Positions 1 through 10,230 of a DNA stretch of 34,572 nucleotides are shown in pieces. A program made the position numbers and the translations under genes. This stretch comes from Nitrospirae bacterium CG2_30_53_67 (GTDB taxonomy: Bacteria > CG2-30-53-67): positions 1-34,572 of the forward strand of contig MNYV01000075.1 of assembly GCA_001873285.1 (NCBI GenBank), given 5' to 3'. The notes under the pieces are model-generated. The model was not told the origin of the DNA, did no database searches, and saw only the letters and a list, made by a program, of their open reading frames with translations. Positions within the stretch are counted from its first letter, which is position 1; every line of letters starts with the position of its first letter.

Positions 1-1
1 G

Positions 2-901
2 CCCGAATTACTGGAAGTCGTGCACAGTCTGATCGAGGAAAAAAGAGGGATTCAATTCATTCTGACCGGCTCCAGCGCGAGAAAGCTCAAAAGAACGGGC
101 GTCAACCTCCTGGCCGGGCGCGTCCGGATGAAGCGCATGCACCCCTTTGTCGCCGCGGAACTTGGAAAGAACTTCGATTTGAACCATGCGTTGCAGCATG
201 GATTGATCCCGGTAGTTCTGGACAGTGCTCAGCCGGCTGCTTCCCTGAACGCATACATTGACCTCTATATCCGGGAAGAAGTCCGAATGGAAGGCCTGAC
301 CAGAAATATCGGCAACTTCTCAAGGTTCCTGGAAGCCTTAAGTTTCTCTCACGGTTCCGTCTTGAATATCAGCAACATTTCAAGAGACTGCCAGGTGCAG
401 AGAAAATTAGCGGAAGGCTACCTTCATATTCTGGAGGATCTCCTGCTGGCGTTCAGAGTTCCGGTTTTTACAAGAAAGGCAAAGCGCGCCGTAAGCCGGC
501 ATCCCAAGTTCTATTTCTTCGATGCCGGCGTCTACAGCAGCCTGCGCCCTTCGGGCCCGCTTGACCGGCCGGAAGAAAAGACCGGAGCCGCGTTGGAAGG
601 ACTGATCGCCCAGCACCTGAGGGCATGGATGGATTACAAACATCCCGATTGCCGGCTCTTCTTCTGGAGAACCAGTTCCGGCCCTGAGGTTGATTTCGTG
701 GTGTATGGCCCGGATATTTTCTGGGCCGTGGAGGTTAAGAATGCGGCCGATGTGCGTCCCGAAGATATCAGGGCGCTCAAAACCTTCGGAGAGGATTATC
801 CCGAGGCGAAACGAATTCTCGTCTATCGCGGCAAGGAGCGGCTCAAACGAGAAGGGATTCTCATCGTGCCCTGCACGGAATTTCTCATGACACTCTCCTA
901 A
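2..901 (+). CDS. DUF4143-type ATPase, C-terminal part (5' end outside window)
   Basis: The reading frame is open from base 2, so the start and the Walker A region lie upstream of the window. The visible 299 residues begin in the AAA+ core: a strand ending in LTGSSARKL is the sensor-1 region typical of this family, followed by GVNLLAGR. The rest matches DUF4143, a PD-(D/E)XK nuclease-like fold: FFWRTSSGPEVDFVV then WAVEVKNA, with the conserved Asp and Glu-x-Lys. Proteins of this family are common in mobile or accessory regions and their role is poorly defined; some are annotated as archaeal-type ATPases. It converges on secF and is followed by a PIN-domain remnant, which fits an accessory-island edge. 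The family call is firm, the function unknown. Confidence 0.85.
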   Translation, partial: PELLEVVHSLIEEKRGIQFILTGSSARKLKRTGVNLLAGRVRMKRMHPFVAAELGKNFDLNHALQHGLIPVVLDSAQPAASLNAYIDLYIREEVRMEGLTRNIGNFSRFLEALSFSHGSVLNISNISRDCQVQRKLAEGYLHILEDLLLAFRVPVFTRKAKRAVSRHPKFYFFDAGVYSSLRPSGPLDRPEEKTGAALEGLIAQHLRAWMDYKHPDCRLFFWRTSSGPEVDFVVYGPDIFWAVEVKNAADVRPEDIRALKTFGEDYPEAKRILVYRGKERLKREGILIVPCTEFLMTLS

Positions 902-934
902 TCGTCATCAACTTGCGCCCCGAGCGGGCCTGGG

Positions 935-1104
935 ACAGGCGCTTTGTGTGTCCTTCAAATCGCAGGGATTGCTTCCTCAAGAGGCGCTGCACGCGAGCTC
1001 TTGCGCCTCGCGGAGATAGGGCTCATCGAGATTCTTGTGCCGCGCCAGGCGATCGTTGAGGCCGACCGGAACATTTCGGCAAAACTTCCTGAATGCCTGA
1101 CGGA
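935..1104 (+). pseudogene. PIN-domain toxin-like gene fragment
   Basis: In plus frame, residues resembling the N-terminal third of PIN-domain proteins are visible: SSRGAARELLRLAE, then GLIEILVPRQAIVEADRN and KLPE. PIN proteins are Mg-dependent RNases, often toxins of toxin-antitoxin pairs. The first beta strand with the catalytic Asp (normally D-x-N-V near residue 5) is not present in frame. The match stops near 1100, where the frame runs into the 3' end of secF on the other strand. No antitoxin gene is visible. I read this as a truncated remnant; the only in-frame start is a TTG at 944 without a good ribosome-binding site. Confidence 0.6.
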
Positions 1105-2016
1105 TCAGGCTTTTGCCTTGGCCGGCTTTACAAACCTATCAAGAAACACAACAACCGGGGTGGCTACAAAGATCGAGGAATAGGTTCCCACCACGACCCC
1201 CACGATCATGGCAAAGGCGAAGTCGTGAATGACCTCACCGCCCAAAAAGAATAGGATCACCACCACGATAAAGACGGTCAAGGAGGTCAGGATGGTCCGG
1301 CTCAGGGTCTGGTTGATGCTCTGGTTGATGGTCTCATCAAAGGTCTCCTTCTTCTTAAGCTTCATCCTTTCCCGGATCCGGTCGCAGACCACGATGGTGT
1401 CGTTCAGGGAATACCCCACGATGGTGAGGAGCGCGGCAATGATCGGGAGGTTGAACTCCTTGTTCAAAAGCGAAAAGACCCCGATGGTAATGAGCACGTC
1501 ATGGATCGTGGCCAGGGTCGCGCCCAGGGCAAAACGGAACTCGAAACGGAAGGTGATATAAATCAGCAGAGCGACCAGGGAAAACGCCAGGGCCTTGAGG
1601 GCCTTGAGCTGCAGATCACGGCCGACTTGGGGCCCCACCTCTTCCACCCTTTGTACGGCGAAGGCATCCTTGCCATAGGATTTCTGCAGAGACTCGGTAA
1701 CGAGATCCGCAACACTCCCCTTGCCTTCGCTGGACTTCTCAAGCCGGATCATGATCTCATCGGGGCTTCCGTATTCCTGGATGACGCTGTCGCCCAGATT
1801 GATCTCTTTGAGACTCTGCCGGATTTTGCTGATGTCCGCAGGCGCATTGAATTTGAGCTCAACGAGAGTCCCGCCTTTGAAATCAATCCCATAGTTCAAC
1901 CCGCCGTGCCACATGATGGATCCGATGCCGATCAGGATCATCGTCCATGAGGCGACAACTCCGATCCACATCTTTTTTACAAAGTTGATATTGATATCCG
2001 GTTTGATGATCTCCAT
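1105..2016 (-). CDS. secF: Protein translocase subunit SecF
   Basis: SecF is the partner of SecD in the SecDF accessory complex, which uses the proton motive force to drive protein export through SecYEG in the inner membrane. The 303-residue length is normal. Visible marks are an N-terminal membrane segment (about residues 17-37), the periplasmic stretch starting YGIDFKGGTLVELKF, and five more membrane segments including SLNDTIVVCDRIRER, the SecF form of the RND motif. The start is ATG at 2016, preceded by GGAG eight bases upstream. secD lies 30 bases upstream on the same strand, so the pair is co-transcribed. The stop codon overlaps a short dyad (GCCTGA / TCAGGC, 1095-1110). Confidence 0.97.
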   Translation of the reverse strand: MEIIKPDININFVKKMWIGVVASWTMILIGIGSIMWHGGLNYGIDFKGGTLVELKFNAPADISKIRQSLKEINLGDSVIQEYGSPDEIMIRLEKSSEGKGSVADLVTESLQKSYGKDAFAVQRVEEVGPQVGRDLQLKALKALAFSLVALLIYITFRFEFRFALGATLATIHDVLITIGVFSLLNKEFNLPIIAALLTIVGYSLNDTIVVCDRIRERMKLKKKETFDETINQSINQTLSRTILTSLTVFIVVVILFFLGGEVIHDFAFAMIVGVVVGTYSSIFVATPVVVFLDRFVKPAKAKA

Positions 2017-2046
2017 GCGCCTGTCTCCGTTTGATAAAAATGAACC

Positions 2047-3579
2047 TCAAATACTGATCCGGTTGACTTCCCATTTCTGCAAAACAAAATCAAAGATCAC
2101 ACGGGTGACAAAGATGGCCGTAAACATACTGGCAATAAGGCCCAGGGAAAGGGTGACGGCAAATCCCTTGATCGGGCCGGTTCCGAACTGGAAAAGGAAA
2201 AAGGCCGTGATCAGCGTCGTCAGGTTGGCATCAAAGATGGTGATGAAGGCCTTGGTGTATCCTGCATCCAGGGCGGCGCGCATGGTTTTTCCCAGCCGGA
2301 GTTCCTCCCTGATCCGCTCGAAAATAAGGACGTTCGCATCCACGGCCATACCGATGGTCAGGATGATCCCGGCGATACCGGGAAGAGACAAGGTCGCATT
2401 GACGGCGGCCATGACCCCCAGGATCAGAAGAATGTTCAGGATCAAGGCGACATTGGCCACCAGACCGGAGAGTTTATAGTAGATCACCATGAACAGGACC
2501 ACCAGGATCCCGCCGATCAAGCATGATTTGATCCCCTTCGCGATGGAATCCCGTCCCAGTGACGGGCCCACGGTCCGGTTCTCCAGGATGCTCACCGGAG
2601 CGGGAAGAGCGCCGGCCCTAAGCACGATGGAGAGGTCCTTGGCCTCATCCAGGCTGAAACGGCCCGAGATCTGGGCACGGCCTCCGGAAATCCTCTCATT
2701 GATCACCGGAGCGGAATAGACGGCATTATCCAGGATGATGGCCATCCGCTTTTTCACATATTTCCCGGTGATCTGATCAAAGAGCTTGGCCCCTCGGCTG
2801 TCAAACGTCATGTGCACGTAAGGATTGTTGAACTGGTCATAGCCGACGCGGGCATCGGTGATGGTGTCCCCGGTCATCAGGACCCTTTTTTTCAACAGCA
2901 GGGGGGATTTTTTCCCGGGGGTTGCGGTCTTCTCATAAAGAATCTCGTCGTCCGGAGGGATATCTCCGGAGAGGGCCTTGTCCAGGTCGTTCTCATCGTC
3001 CACCAGTTTGAATTCGAGCCGCGCCGTCTTTCCGATCAGTTCGATGGCCCGTTTGGTATCCTTGAGTCCCGGGAGCTGGATCAGGATCCGGTCCTTGCCT
3101 TCCCGCTGGATGGTGGGCTCGGCAACCCCGAATTCATCCACCCGGTTCCGGATGGTCTCCAGACTCTGATCAATGGTCGCGTTCTTGATCCTCTGGATCT
3201 CCTGATCCTTGATGGTCAAAGAGACCTTGTTCTCTCCAAGCTCCTCAACGTTTAATATGTTGTATTCATCCTGGATGAACTTCTTGACATCCTCCAGTCC
3301 CTTCCGGTCGAGGGTCGAAACGTCCAGGGCGCCGTCCGCTTTATCAACGGAGACATATTCGATCCCTTTATCGTCCATGAGTGTCTGCAGTTCATCCACC
3401 ATCCGGTCCAGGGTCGAGTCTATGGCCTTTTCCGTCTCGACTCCTAAAATCAGGTGCATTCCTCCCTGAAGATCGAGCCCCAGATTGATCTTGTGCCCCT
3501 GCACCGGATAGAGAAAGTAGGCCGATGCCACGATGGACAGCGCTATCACCCCGATCCGCCACTGCAAACTCTTATCCAT
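2047..3579 (-). CDS. secD: Protein translocase subunit SecD
   Basis: Inner-membrane subunit that with SecF completes export of Sec substrates using the proton gradient. The 510 residues contain the N-terminal membrane segment (about 9-27), the early periplasmic motif LGLDLQGGMHLILGVE, a large periplasmic head region, and six C-terminal membrane helices with GMAVDANVLIFERIREELR, the conserved SecD proton-relay region. The start is ATG at 3579 with AAAGGAG six bases upstream. Together with secF and the more distant yajC it forms the usual yajC-secD-secF set, but here a repeat-bearing 337-base gap separates it from yajC, so it may have its own promoter. Confidence 0.97.
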   Translation of the reverse strand: MDKSLQWRIGVIALSIVASAYFLYPVQGHKINLGLDLQGGMHLILGVETEKAIDSTLDRMVDELQTLMDDKGIEYVSVDKADGALDVSTLDRKGLEDVKKFIQDEYNILNVEELGENKVSLTIKDQEIQRIKNATIDQSLETIRNRVDEFGVAEPTIQREGKDRILIQLPGLKDTKRAIELIGKTARLEFKLVDDENDLDKALSGDIPPDDEILYEKTATPGKKSPLLLKKRVLMTGDTITDARVGYDQFNNPYVHMTFDSRGAKLFDQITGKYVKKRMAIILDNAVYSAPVINERISGGRAQISGRFSLDEAKDLSIVLRAGALPAPVSILENRTVGPSLGRDSIAKGIKSCLIGGILVVLFMVIYYKLSGLVANVALILNILLILGVMAAVNATLSLPGIAGIILTIGMAVDANVLIFERIREELRLGKTMRAALDAGYTKAFITIFDANLTTLITAFFLFQFGTGPIKGFAVTLSLGLIASMFTAIFVTRVIFDFVLQKWEVNRISI

Positions 3580-3916
3580 CCCCGACTCCTTTCACAAGAC
3601 TCAGCCAAAAACCCTGACGGCAGGCACGCCCTTATCGCGTCGTCATCGTTCGCATATAAAACAAATAAAATCTTCCCTCACCCATCAGAGGGATAACTCC
3701 CCCCGGCCCCCTCTTAAATAAGAGGGGGAGAAAGGGGGATTTTCCATCATGCATTGCCGACACAAAGTCGATCTTCCCACTGTATACACGGAAGAATCAA
3801 AATAAATTACAAATAAATTTCAAATGAAGAATTTATCATATAAAAAAAATAAACTAAAGAAAAAAATGTAACCTGCTGAATATTTCATGAAAACGGTCAG
3901 ACCGGGGACAGCCATT
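3580..3916. other. Intergenic region between yajC and secD
   Basis: No gene is seen in these 337 bases. The secD-proximal half holds a C-rich hairpin repeat (listed separately). The yajC-proximal part, about 3780-3880, is strikingly AT-rich with A and T runs and could carry a secD promoter read on the minus strand, but no -35/-10 pair good enough to name was found. yajC and secD are usually only tens of bases apart in related operons, so the gap is unusual. Confidence 0.6.
3698..3740. repeat. C-rich palindromic intergenic repeat
   Basis: CCCCCTCTTA (3707-3716) and TAAGAGGGGG (3719-3728) form a perfect 10-bp stem with a two-base centre. Flanking C runs (from 3699) and G runs (to 3738) allow a longer imperfect stem. 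It lacks the T tract of an intrinsic terminator directly after the stem. It looks like a dispersed REP-type repeat; a related C/G-rich hairpin occurs at 26522-26544. Confidence 0.6.
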
Positions 3917-4252
3917 TCATCCTTTGGATACGGCCTGATCCGTTACGATTTTCCTCACGATGGCGCTCCTGTCCACCCTGATCTTGACCTTGTCGTCCAC
4001 CTGCAGGGTCACGGTATCGGACGTGATGGCCTTGATCTCCCCATGGACTCCGCCGGATGTGACCACGCGGTCCCCTGCTCTGAGAGCGGAGAGCATGGTC
4101 TTGAGTTCCTTGGTCTTTTTCATCTGCGGCCGGATCAGAAGAAAATAAAAAATCAGGACCATCAGGAGCAGGGGGGCTATCGAACCTAATGCCCCTCCGG
4201 GAGCCGCCGGTGTTGAAGTCGCGTCTTGCGCATAGGCCAGCATTTCAAACAT
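3917..4252 (-). CDS. yajC: Preprotein translocase accessory protein YajC
   Basis: Small inner-membrane protein that associates with SecDF. The 111 residues show one membrane helix (about 25-43) followed directly by FLLIRPQMKKTKE, the family hallmark, and a C-terminal beta-rich domain with LRAGDRVVTSGGVHGEI and VDRSAIVRKI. Translation starts at ATG 4252 with AAGGAG upstream. It is downstream of tgt as in many Gram-negative bacteria. A palindromic intergenic element fills the space between tgt and the yajC ribosome-binding site and could weaken read-through from tgt. Confidence 0.95.
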   Translation of the reverse strand: MFEMLAYAQDATSTPAAPGGALGSIAPLLLMVLIFYFLLIRPQMKKTKELKTMLSALRAGDRVVTSGGVHGEIKAITSDTVTLQVDDKVKIRVDRSAIVRKIVTDQAVSKG

Positions 4253-4290
4253 CTTTTTCTCCTTTTTGTAAAGTTAAAAAATAAGGTCCT

Positions 4291-6599
<2,309 letters not shown>

Positions 6600-6663
6600 A
6601 GGCCTCCCCTCTTCAATGTCCGATCAGAGTAAAACAACCGAACAGAACCAAACAGGGTTTTCC

Positions 6664-6888
6664 TTATTTTCGAAAGAAAAAATAGAATAACAAAAATAAG
6701 ATAATACTTAGAATGATGCTGGTCGTCAAAGGAAAATAAAAGGTAAAATTCTTTTTCCGGATAAAGATGTCTCCGGGAAGCCTGCCCAGCCACGGGATCT
6801 TCCCGGCAAGGAGGAGCATCCCGCCGATCAGGACCAGGAGAAAACCCGTAAAAATCAGGAATTTACCAATGGTTGTCCAGGGACTCAT
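6664..6888 (-). CDS. DUF2905 family small membrane protein
   Basis: A 74-residue protein with two hydrophobic helices (about 8-27 and 47-70) joined by WLGRLPGDIFIRKKNFTFYFP, the conserved core of DUF2905. These proteins have no assigned biochemical role and are often found next to ruvB, queA or queH, as here. The frame is open to a TTG at 6903, but two consecutive ATG codons at 6891 and 6888 follow a GAAAGAAGAG tract. The second ATG has the more natural spacing and is preferred. It is a membrane protein by sequence; function unknown. Confidence 0.85.
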   Translation of the reverse strand: MSPWTTIGKFLIFTGFLLVLIGGMLLLAGKIPWLGRLPGDIFIRKKNFTFYFPLTTSIILSIILFLLFYFFFRK

Positions 6889-6910
6889 CATCTCTTCTTT
6901 CAAAGGCCTT

Positions 6911-7151
6911 TTCAGGGTAAAAAGGATTCAAGGGTTTCAGGGTTCAAGGGTTCAAGTGAAATACCGAAACGCAAGAAAAATCTTCAGAGAAAAGCACTGG
7001 AACCCTGGACCCCTGATGTTTTTGGCACTTCACTTGACCCCTGGAATCCTGGACCCCTTGACCCCTCGGTCCCTTATGTTTTCAGCACTTCACTTGACCC
7101 CTGGAATCCTTGACCCCTTGGACCCTTATGTTTCACCCGCTCTTTTGGAGA
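6911..7151. repeat. Long palindromic element with inverted ends, copy 2 (with internal duplication)
   Basis: Shares the GGGTTCAAGGGTTCAAGTGAAATAC arm-type sequence, the AAATCTTCAGAGAAAAGCAC loop and the CCCGCTCTTTTGGAGATGA right end with the other copies; written here in pieces because the arms are long. The left end is less well conserved (TTCAGGGTAAAAAGG). A unit of about 55-60 bases beginning GCACTTCACTTGACCCCTGG is present twice in tandem (from 7025 and from 7085). The element begins just upstream of the DUF2905 start and runs into the 3' end of queH. Confidence 0.8.
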
Positions 7152-7703
7152 TGAACCTTTTTTTGCCTCCGGCTTCTTTTTCATGTAGCGTTCCATCTCG
7201 CTGTAGATACACCCGCAATAGGCCTGGCGGTAGATCCCAAGTTCCCTGGACCGGTCCGCCCCGGCCTTCCATCCTGTGCGGAAATCCTCATAGTAAAAGG
7301 GAATGCCCCTCTCCTTGGCCACGTCCTCGCCGACACGTTTCACCAGATCATGCTTCTGATAAATACTGTAAAGGAGGGTTGTGGAAAAAGCGCCGGCCCC
7401 CTGCTCCACCGCCTCTTGGGCGGCGGCGGTCAAACGCATACGGTAACAGTGAAAGCAGCGATTCTCTTCATGGAACACCACCTCTCGAAGAAACTCCTTC
7501 AACAGGTATTGGTCCCTGACGATCAAAGGGAGATCCATGGACGAGGCATAACCCGTCAGGGCCGAAAGACGCTTTCTGTATTCTGTCAAGGGATGGATGT
7601 TCGGGTTGAAAAAGAACCCCGTGGTTTCGACCTTCCGGTCTCTCAGAACCGTCAAGGGATATATGGAGCAGGGCGCACAGCAGATATGGAGCAACAGCTT
7701 CAA
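7074..7703 (-). CDS. queH: Epoxyqueuosine reductase QueH
   Basis: QueH reduces epoxyqueuosine to queuosine in tRNA and is the non-cobalamin alternative to QueG. Seen in sequence: LLHICCAPC at residues 4-12, CFHC at 83-86, and YCGC at 162-165; the adjacent cysteine pairs are those known to hold an Fe-S cluster and an extra metal site in this family. The TTG start at 7703 overlaps the ruvB TGA (TTGA overlap) and is preceded by GGAGGAGA inside ruvB, pointing to coupled translation. The last roughly 25 residues (from [11 protein letters not shown] on) are read out of a palindromic intergenic element, so this tail is probably acquired and non-functional. Confidence 0.93.
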   Translation of the reverse strand: MKLLLHICCAPCSIYPLTVLRDRKVETTGFFFNPNIHPLTEYRKRLSALTGYASSMDLPLIVRDQYLLKEFLREVVFHEENRCFHCYRMRLTAAAQEAVEQGAGAFSTTLLYSIYQKHDLVKRVGEDVAKERGIPFYYEDFRTGWKAGADRSRELGIYRQAYCGCIYSEMERYMKKKPEAKKGSSPKERVKHKGPRGQGFQGSSEVLKT

Positions 7704-8734
7704 AACATCTCCTCCTGAGGGCTCTTCCTGTAGGGTATCCCGAAATGCTCATAGGCATTTTTTGTGGCCACCCGGCCTCTTGGTGTTCTCGCCAGGTATC
7801 CGTTCTGGATCAGATAAGGCTCGTAGAGATCCTCAATGGTATCCTTTTCTTCGCTGATGGCCGCGGCCAGGGTTGAAATCCCCACCGGCCCCCCGCTGAA
7901 TTTCTCAATCAGGGTCCGGATCAGTTTCTGGTCCATATGATCCAGCCCCATGGAATCCACGTCCAGATGGAGCAGGGCCTGATCCGCCACTTCTCGGGTG
8001 ATCACGGGATCCCCCTGCACTTCTGAAAAATCCCGCACACGGCGGAGAAGCCGGTTGCATATTCTCGGCGTTCCGCGGGACCGTCTCGCAATCTCATGAG
8101 CCCCCTCCGAATCAATGGAAACGGAAATGATCCGTGCGGAACGGATGATGATCTGTGTGAGATCCTCGATGCTGTAAAAATTCAGGCGCTCGACCACGCC
8201 GAATCGGTCCCTTAACGGCGAGGTGAGAAGCCCGGCCCGGGTGGTGGCGCCCACCAGGGTAAACCGGGGAAGGTCCAGCTTGATCACACGCGCAGAAGGC
8301 CCCTCCCCCAGAAGAATATCAATCTGGAAGTCCTCCATTGACGGGTAGAGAAGCTCCTCCACCACTCGGTTCATCCTGTGGATTTCATCCACAAACAGGA
8401 CGTCCCCGTCCTTGAGGTTGGTGAGGATCGCAGCAAGGTCGCCCGGCCGCTCCAGCACGGGCCCCGATGTCGCCTTGATATGGACCCCCATTTCATCTGC
8501 AAGGATATGAGCCAGCGTGGTCTTCCCCAGGCCTGGGGGGCCGTAAAGAAGGATATGGTCCAGGGCCTCCTTCCTGGCCTTGGCCGCTTCAATAAAGATA
8601 CGGAGGTTATGCTTGATCTTCTCCTGTCCGACAAAGTCATTCAGACATCTCGGACGGAGGCTCGAATCCAAGACAACCTCGTCTATGCCTTCTTTTGGAC
8701 TGATGATGCGGTCTTCTTCCATAACCATAACCAT
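7700..8734 (-). CDS. ruvB: Holliday junction branch migration helicase RuvB
   Basis: RuvB is the hexameric AAA+ motor that, with RuvA, drives branch migration of Holliday junctions. The 344 residues show Walker A GPPGLGKT (65-72), Walker B VDEIHR (115-120), sensor 1 GATTRAG, and the winged-helix tail with TPRGRVAT. Three ATG codons are spaced six bases apart at the start (8734, 8728, 8722); none has a clear Shine-Dalgarno sequence because the upstream region is made of tandem nonamers, the last of which contains the first ATG. It lies 86 bases after ruvA and overlaps queH by four bases. Confidence 0.97.
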   Translation of the reverse strand: MVMVMEEDRIISPKEGIDEVVLDSSLRPRCLNDFVGQEKIKHNLRIFIEAAKARKEALDHILLYGPPGLGKTTLAHILADEMGVHIKATSGPVLERPGDLAAILTNLKDGDVLFVDEIHRMNRVVEELLYPSMEDFQIDILLGEGPSARVIKLDLPRFTLVGATTRAGLLTSPLRDRFGVVERLNFYSIEDLTQIIIRSARIISVSIDSEGAHEIARRSRGTPRICNRLLRRVRDFSEVQGDPVITREVADQALLHLDVDSMGLDHMDQKLIRTLIEKFSGGPVGISTLAAAISEEKDTIEDLYEPYLIQNGYLARTPRGRVATKNAYEHFGIPYRKSPQEEMF

Positions 8735-8812
8735 TTGAACCGTTCAAGCCGTTTAAACTGTTTGAACCGTTTGAATCTTTTGAACGGTTTGAACTGCTTT
8801 TACCGTTTGAAC
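8732..8812. repeat. Nine tandem nonamers between ruvA and ruvB
   Basis: On the plus strand the stretch divides cleanly into nine 9-base units of consensus CGTTTGAAC: CATTTGAAC, CGTTCAAGC, CGTTTAAAC, TGTTTGAAC, CGTTTGAAT, CTTTTGAAC, GGTTTGAAC, TGCTTTTAC, CGTTTGAAC. The first unit contains the complement of the ruvB ATG. The unit is related in sequence to the GTTCAAGG motif that makes up the larger palindromic elements. Confidence 0.85.
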
Positions 8813-8820
8813 CATTCTTT

Positions 8821-9429
8821 TTATGCCTTTGAAAGCAGCCTGAGAGACTCCCGGATCAGGTCCTCCACAGAGCGATCTTCTTTTTCATCAGCCAGCCCCT
8901 GAATGACCTCCCTGACTTCACCCCTCTTGTACCCAAGATGGACCAGGGCGGCCATGGCATCCTTGTATGGACACTGGTCCAGCAGGGAGAGCGCGGCGCT
9001 GGAAACGCCTTCCGGGTTGATGGGCTCATCCGGGATCTTATCCTTGAGTTCCATGCAGATCCTCTCCGAGGTCTTTCTCCCGACACCGGGAATGCCGCGG
9101 AGCCTTTCGACATCTCCGTGGCGGATGGCCGTCCGGAGGCTTCCCGTATCCAAACCGGAGAGGAGTGTCAGGGCGATTCTGGGCCCGACCTTGGACACGG
9201 AAATGAGCTGTTCAAAGAGATCCTTCTCCGAGGAGGTCAAGAACCCGAAGATCTGCATGGCATTATCACGGACATGGGTATAGGCCTTAAGACAGACCTG
9301 GGCGCCCGCCTCCGGCAACTGATAAAATGTTGAGAGTGGAATTTCCAAGAGATACCCGACGCCGTTCACATCCACGATAATCTCTGATGGATCCTTCTCT
9401 TCCAAGACACCTTTGATCTGGGCAATCAT
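8821..9429 (-). CDS. ruvA: Holliday junction branch migration protein RuvA
   Basis: RuvA binds Holliday junctions as a tetramer and loads RuvB. From ATG 9429 the protein is 202 residues, matching the family length, and begins MIAQIKGVLEEK like other RuvA proteins. An OB-fold domain (VDVNGVGYLLEIP) is followed by helix-hairpin-helix motifs (SVSKVGPRIALTLLSG and LRGIPGVGRKTSERI) and the C-terminal RuvB-binding domain (AMAALVHLGYKRGEVREVI). The frame extends nine codons upstream, but an AGAGGAAA ribosome-binding site sits properly before 9429. It is between ruvC and ruvB; a small mobile-type element lies in the ruvC-ruvA gap. Confidence 0.97.
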   Translation of the reverse strand: MIAQIKGVLEEKDPSEIIVDVNGVGYLLEIPLSTFYQLPEAGAQVCLKAYTHVRDNAMQIFGFLTSSEKDLFEQLISVSKVGPRIALTLLSGLDTGSLRTAIRHGDVERLRGIPGVGRKTSERICMELKDKIPDEPINPEGVSSAALSLLDQCPYKDAMAALVHLGYKRGEVREVIQGLADEKEDRSVEDLIRESLRLLSKA

Positions 9430-9456
9430 CTCTGGTTTCCTCTGCGGCGCCTTCAT

Positions 9457-9482
9457 CCCTGCCTGTGCTACGGCAGACAGGG
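9457..9482. repeat. Hairpin in ruvC-ruvA spacer
   Basis: CCCTGCCTG (9457-9465) pairs with CAGACAGGG (9474-9482), eight of nine positions matching, with an eight-base loop. No T run follows on either strand, so a terminator role is doubtful; it may be another dispersed repeat. Confidence 0.4.
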
Positions 9483-9514
9483 CGCCCCTCTACGGGCGTA
9501 GATCTTTCCCCCGG

Positions 9515-9636
9515 GGTCTGCGACAAATTTACAGGTAAATATTTCTCTAAGAGCGTCATTCCCCGACTCGATCGGGGGACCGGACAATGACAAACATATG
9601 TAATCCTGATGTGTACCCATAAATTTGTCGCACACC
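9515..9636. mobile_element. 122-bp MITE-like element with 17-bp inverted ends
   Basis: The left end GGTCTGCGACAAATTTA (9515-9531) and the reverse complement of the right end, GGTGTGCGACAAATTTA (9620-9636), differ at one base, and weaker similarity (AGGTA / GGGTA) continues inward. The element is flanked on both sides by CTTTCCCCCGG (9504-9514 and 9637-9647), an 11-base direct repeat that looks like a target-site duplication. It has no coding capacity, so a transposase would have to act in trans. It sits between ruvC and ruvA. I could not assign an IS family. Confidence 0.8.
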
Positions 9637-9681
9637 CTTTCCCCCGGCGCCCGGCCGATCCCCCGGGCGGATCTCCCTGCT

Positions 9682-10230
9682 CTATTCCTTCGGAAGATCC
9701 CGGCCATGCCTGCATCTTTCATTCTGATTCTTTAAGGTGACGGCCTTCAAGTTCCGGCGCATCATCCTGCTCTGGCTGTGGCAGATGGCTATGGCCAGGG
9801 CGTCCGAGGCATCGTAAGGATCGGGCAGGTAAGGAAGAGCAAGGAGGCTCTTCACCATTTTTTGGACTTGTTCCTTGTCGGCTCTTCCAAAACCGGCGAC
9901 CGCCTTCTTGACTTCCGCAGGGGTGTAATCAAAGACCTCAAGGCCGTAATTTACGGCCGCCAGAATAGCCGCTCCCCGAGCATGCCCCAGTTTAAATGCG
10001 GAGCTGACGTTCCTCGCAATGAAAATGTTCTCCAGGGAAACCACATCGGGGCGCTTCGATTCGATGATGCGGTTGAGTCCATGATACAGCCTTTTCAGGC
10101 GGTAGGATATCGGCAGTGTTCCCGAGGTGCGGATCACTCCGCAATCCAAAAATACCAGAGCGCCGTCTTTCTCTTCGATGATCCCGAACCCGGTCTGAAC
10201 CGAACCGGGATCAATGCCGAGTATGCGCAC
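9682..10230 (-). CDS. ruvC: Crossover junction endodeoxyribonuclease RuvC
   Basis: RuvC is the Mg-dependent resolvase that cuts Holliday junctions symmetrically. The 182 residues include the four acidic active-site positions: D7 in GIDPGS, E67 in SLENIF, and D140 and D143 in DPYDASDALAIAICH. The start is GTG at 10230, touching the yebC stop (TGA then GTG), with AGGA inside the end of yebC as the likely ribosome-binding site. The C-terminus from about residue 155 is a little longer and more basic than usual. Confidence 0.96.
   Translation of the reverse strand: MRILGIDPGSVQTGFGIIEEKDGALVFLDCGVIRTSGTLPISYRLKRLYHGLNRIIESKRPDVVSLENIFIARNVSSAFKLGHARGAAILAAVNYGLEVFDYTPAEVKKAVAGFGRADKEQVQKMVKSLLALPYLPDPYDASDALAIAICHSQSRMMRRNLKAVTLKNQNERCRHGRDLPKE

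Noticed and set aside
1095-1110. Dyad GCCTGA/TCAGGC at the secF stop as a terminator
   Set aside because: Only six base pairs and no proper T tract on the minus strand.
8732-8812. Tandem repeats considered as a CRISPR array
   Set aside because: Nine-base units without spacers and no cas genes nearby; a simple tandem repeat.
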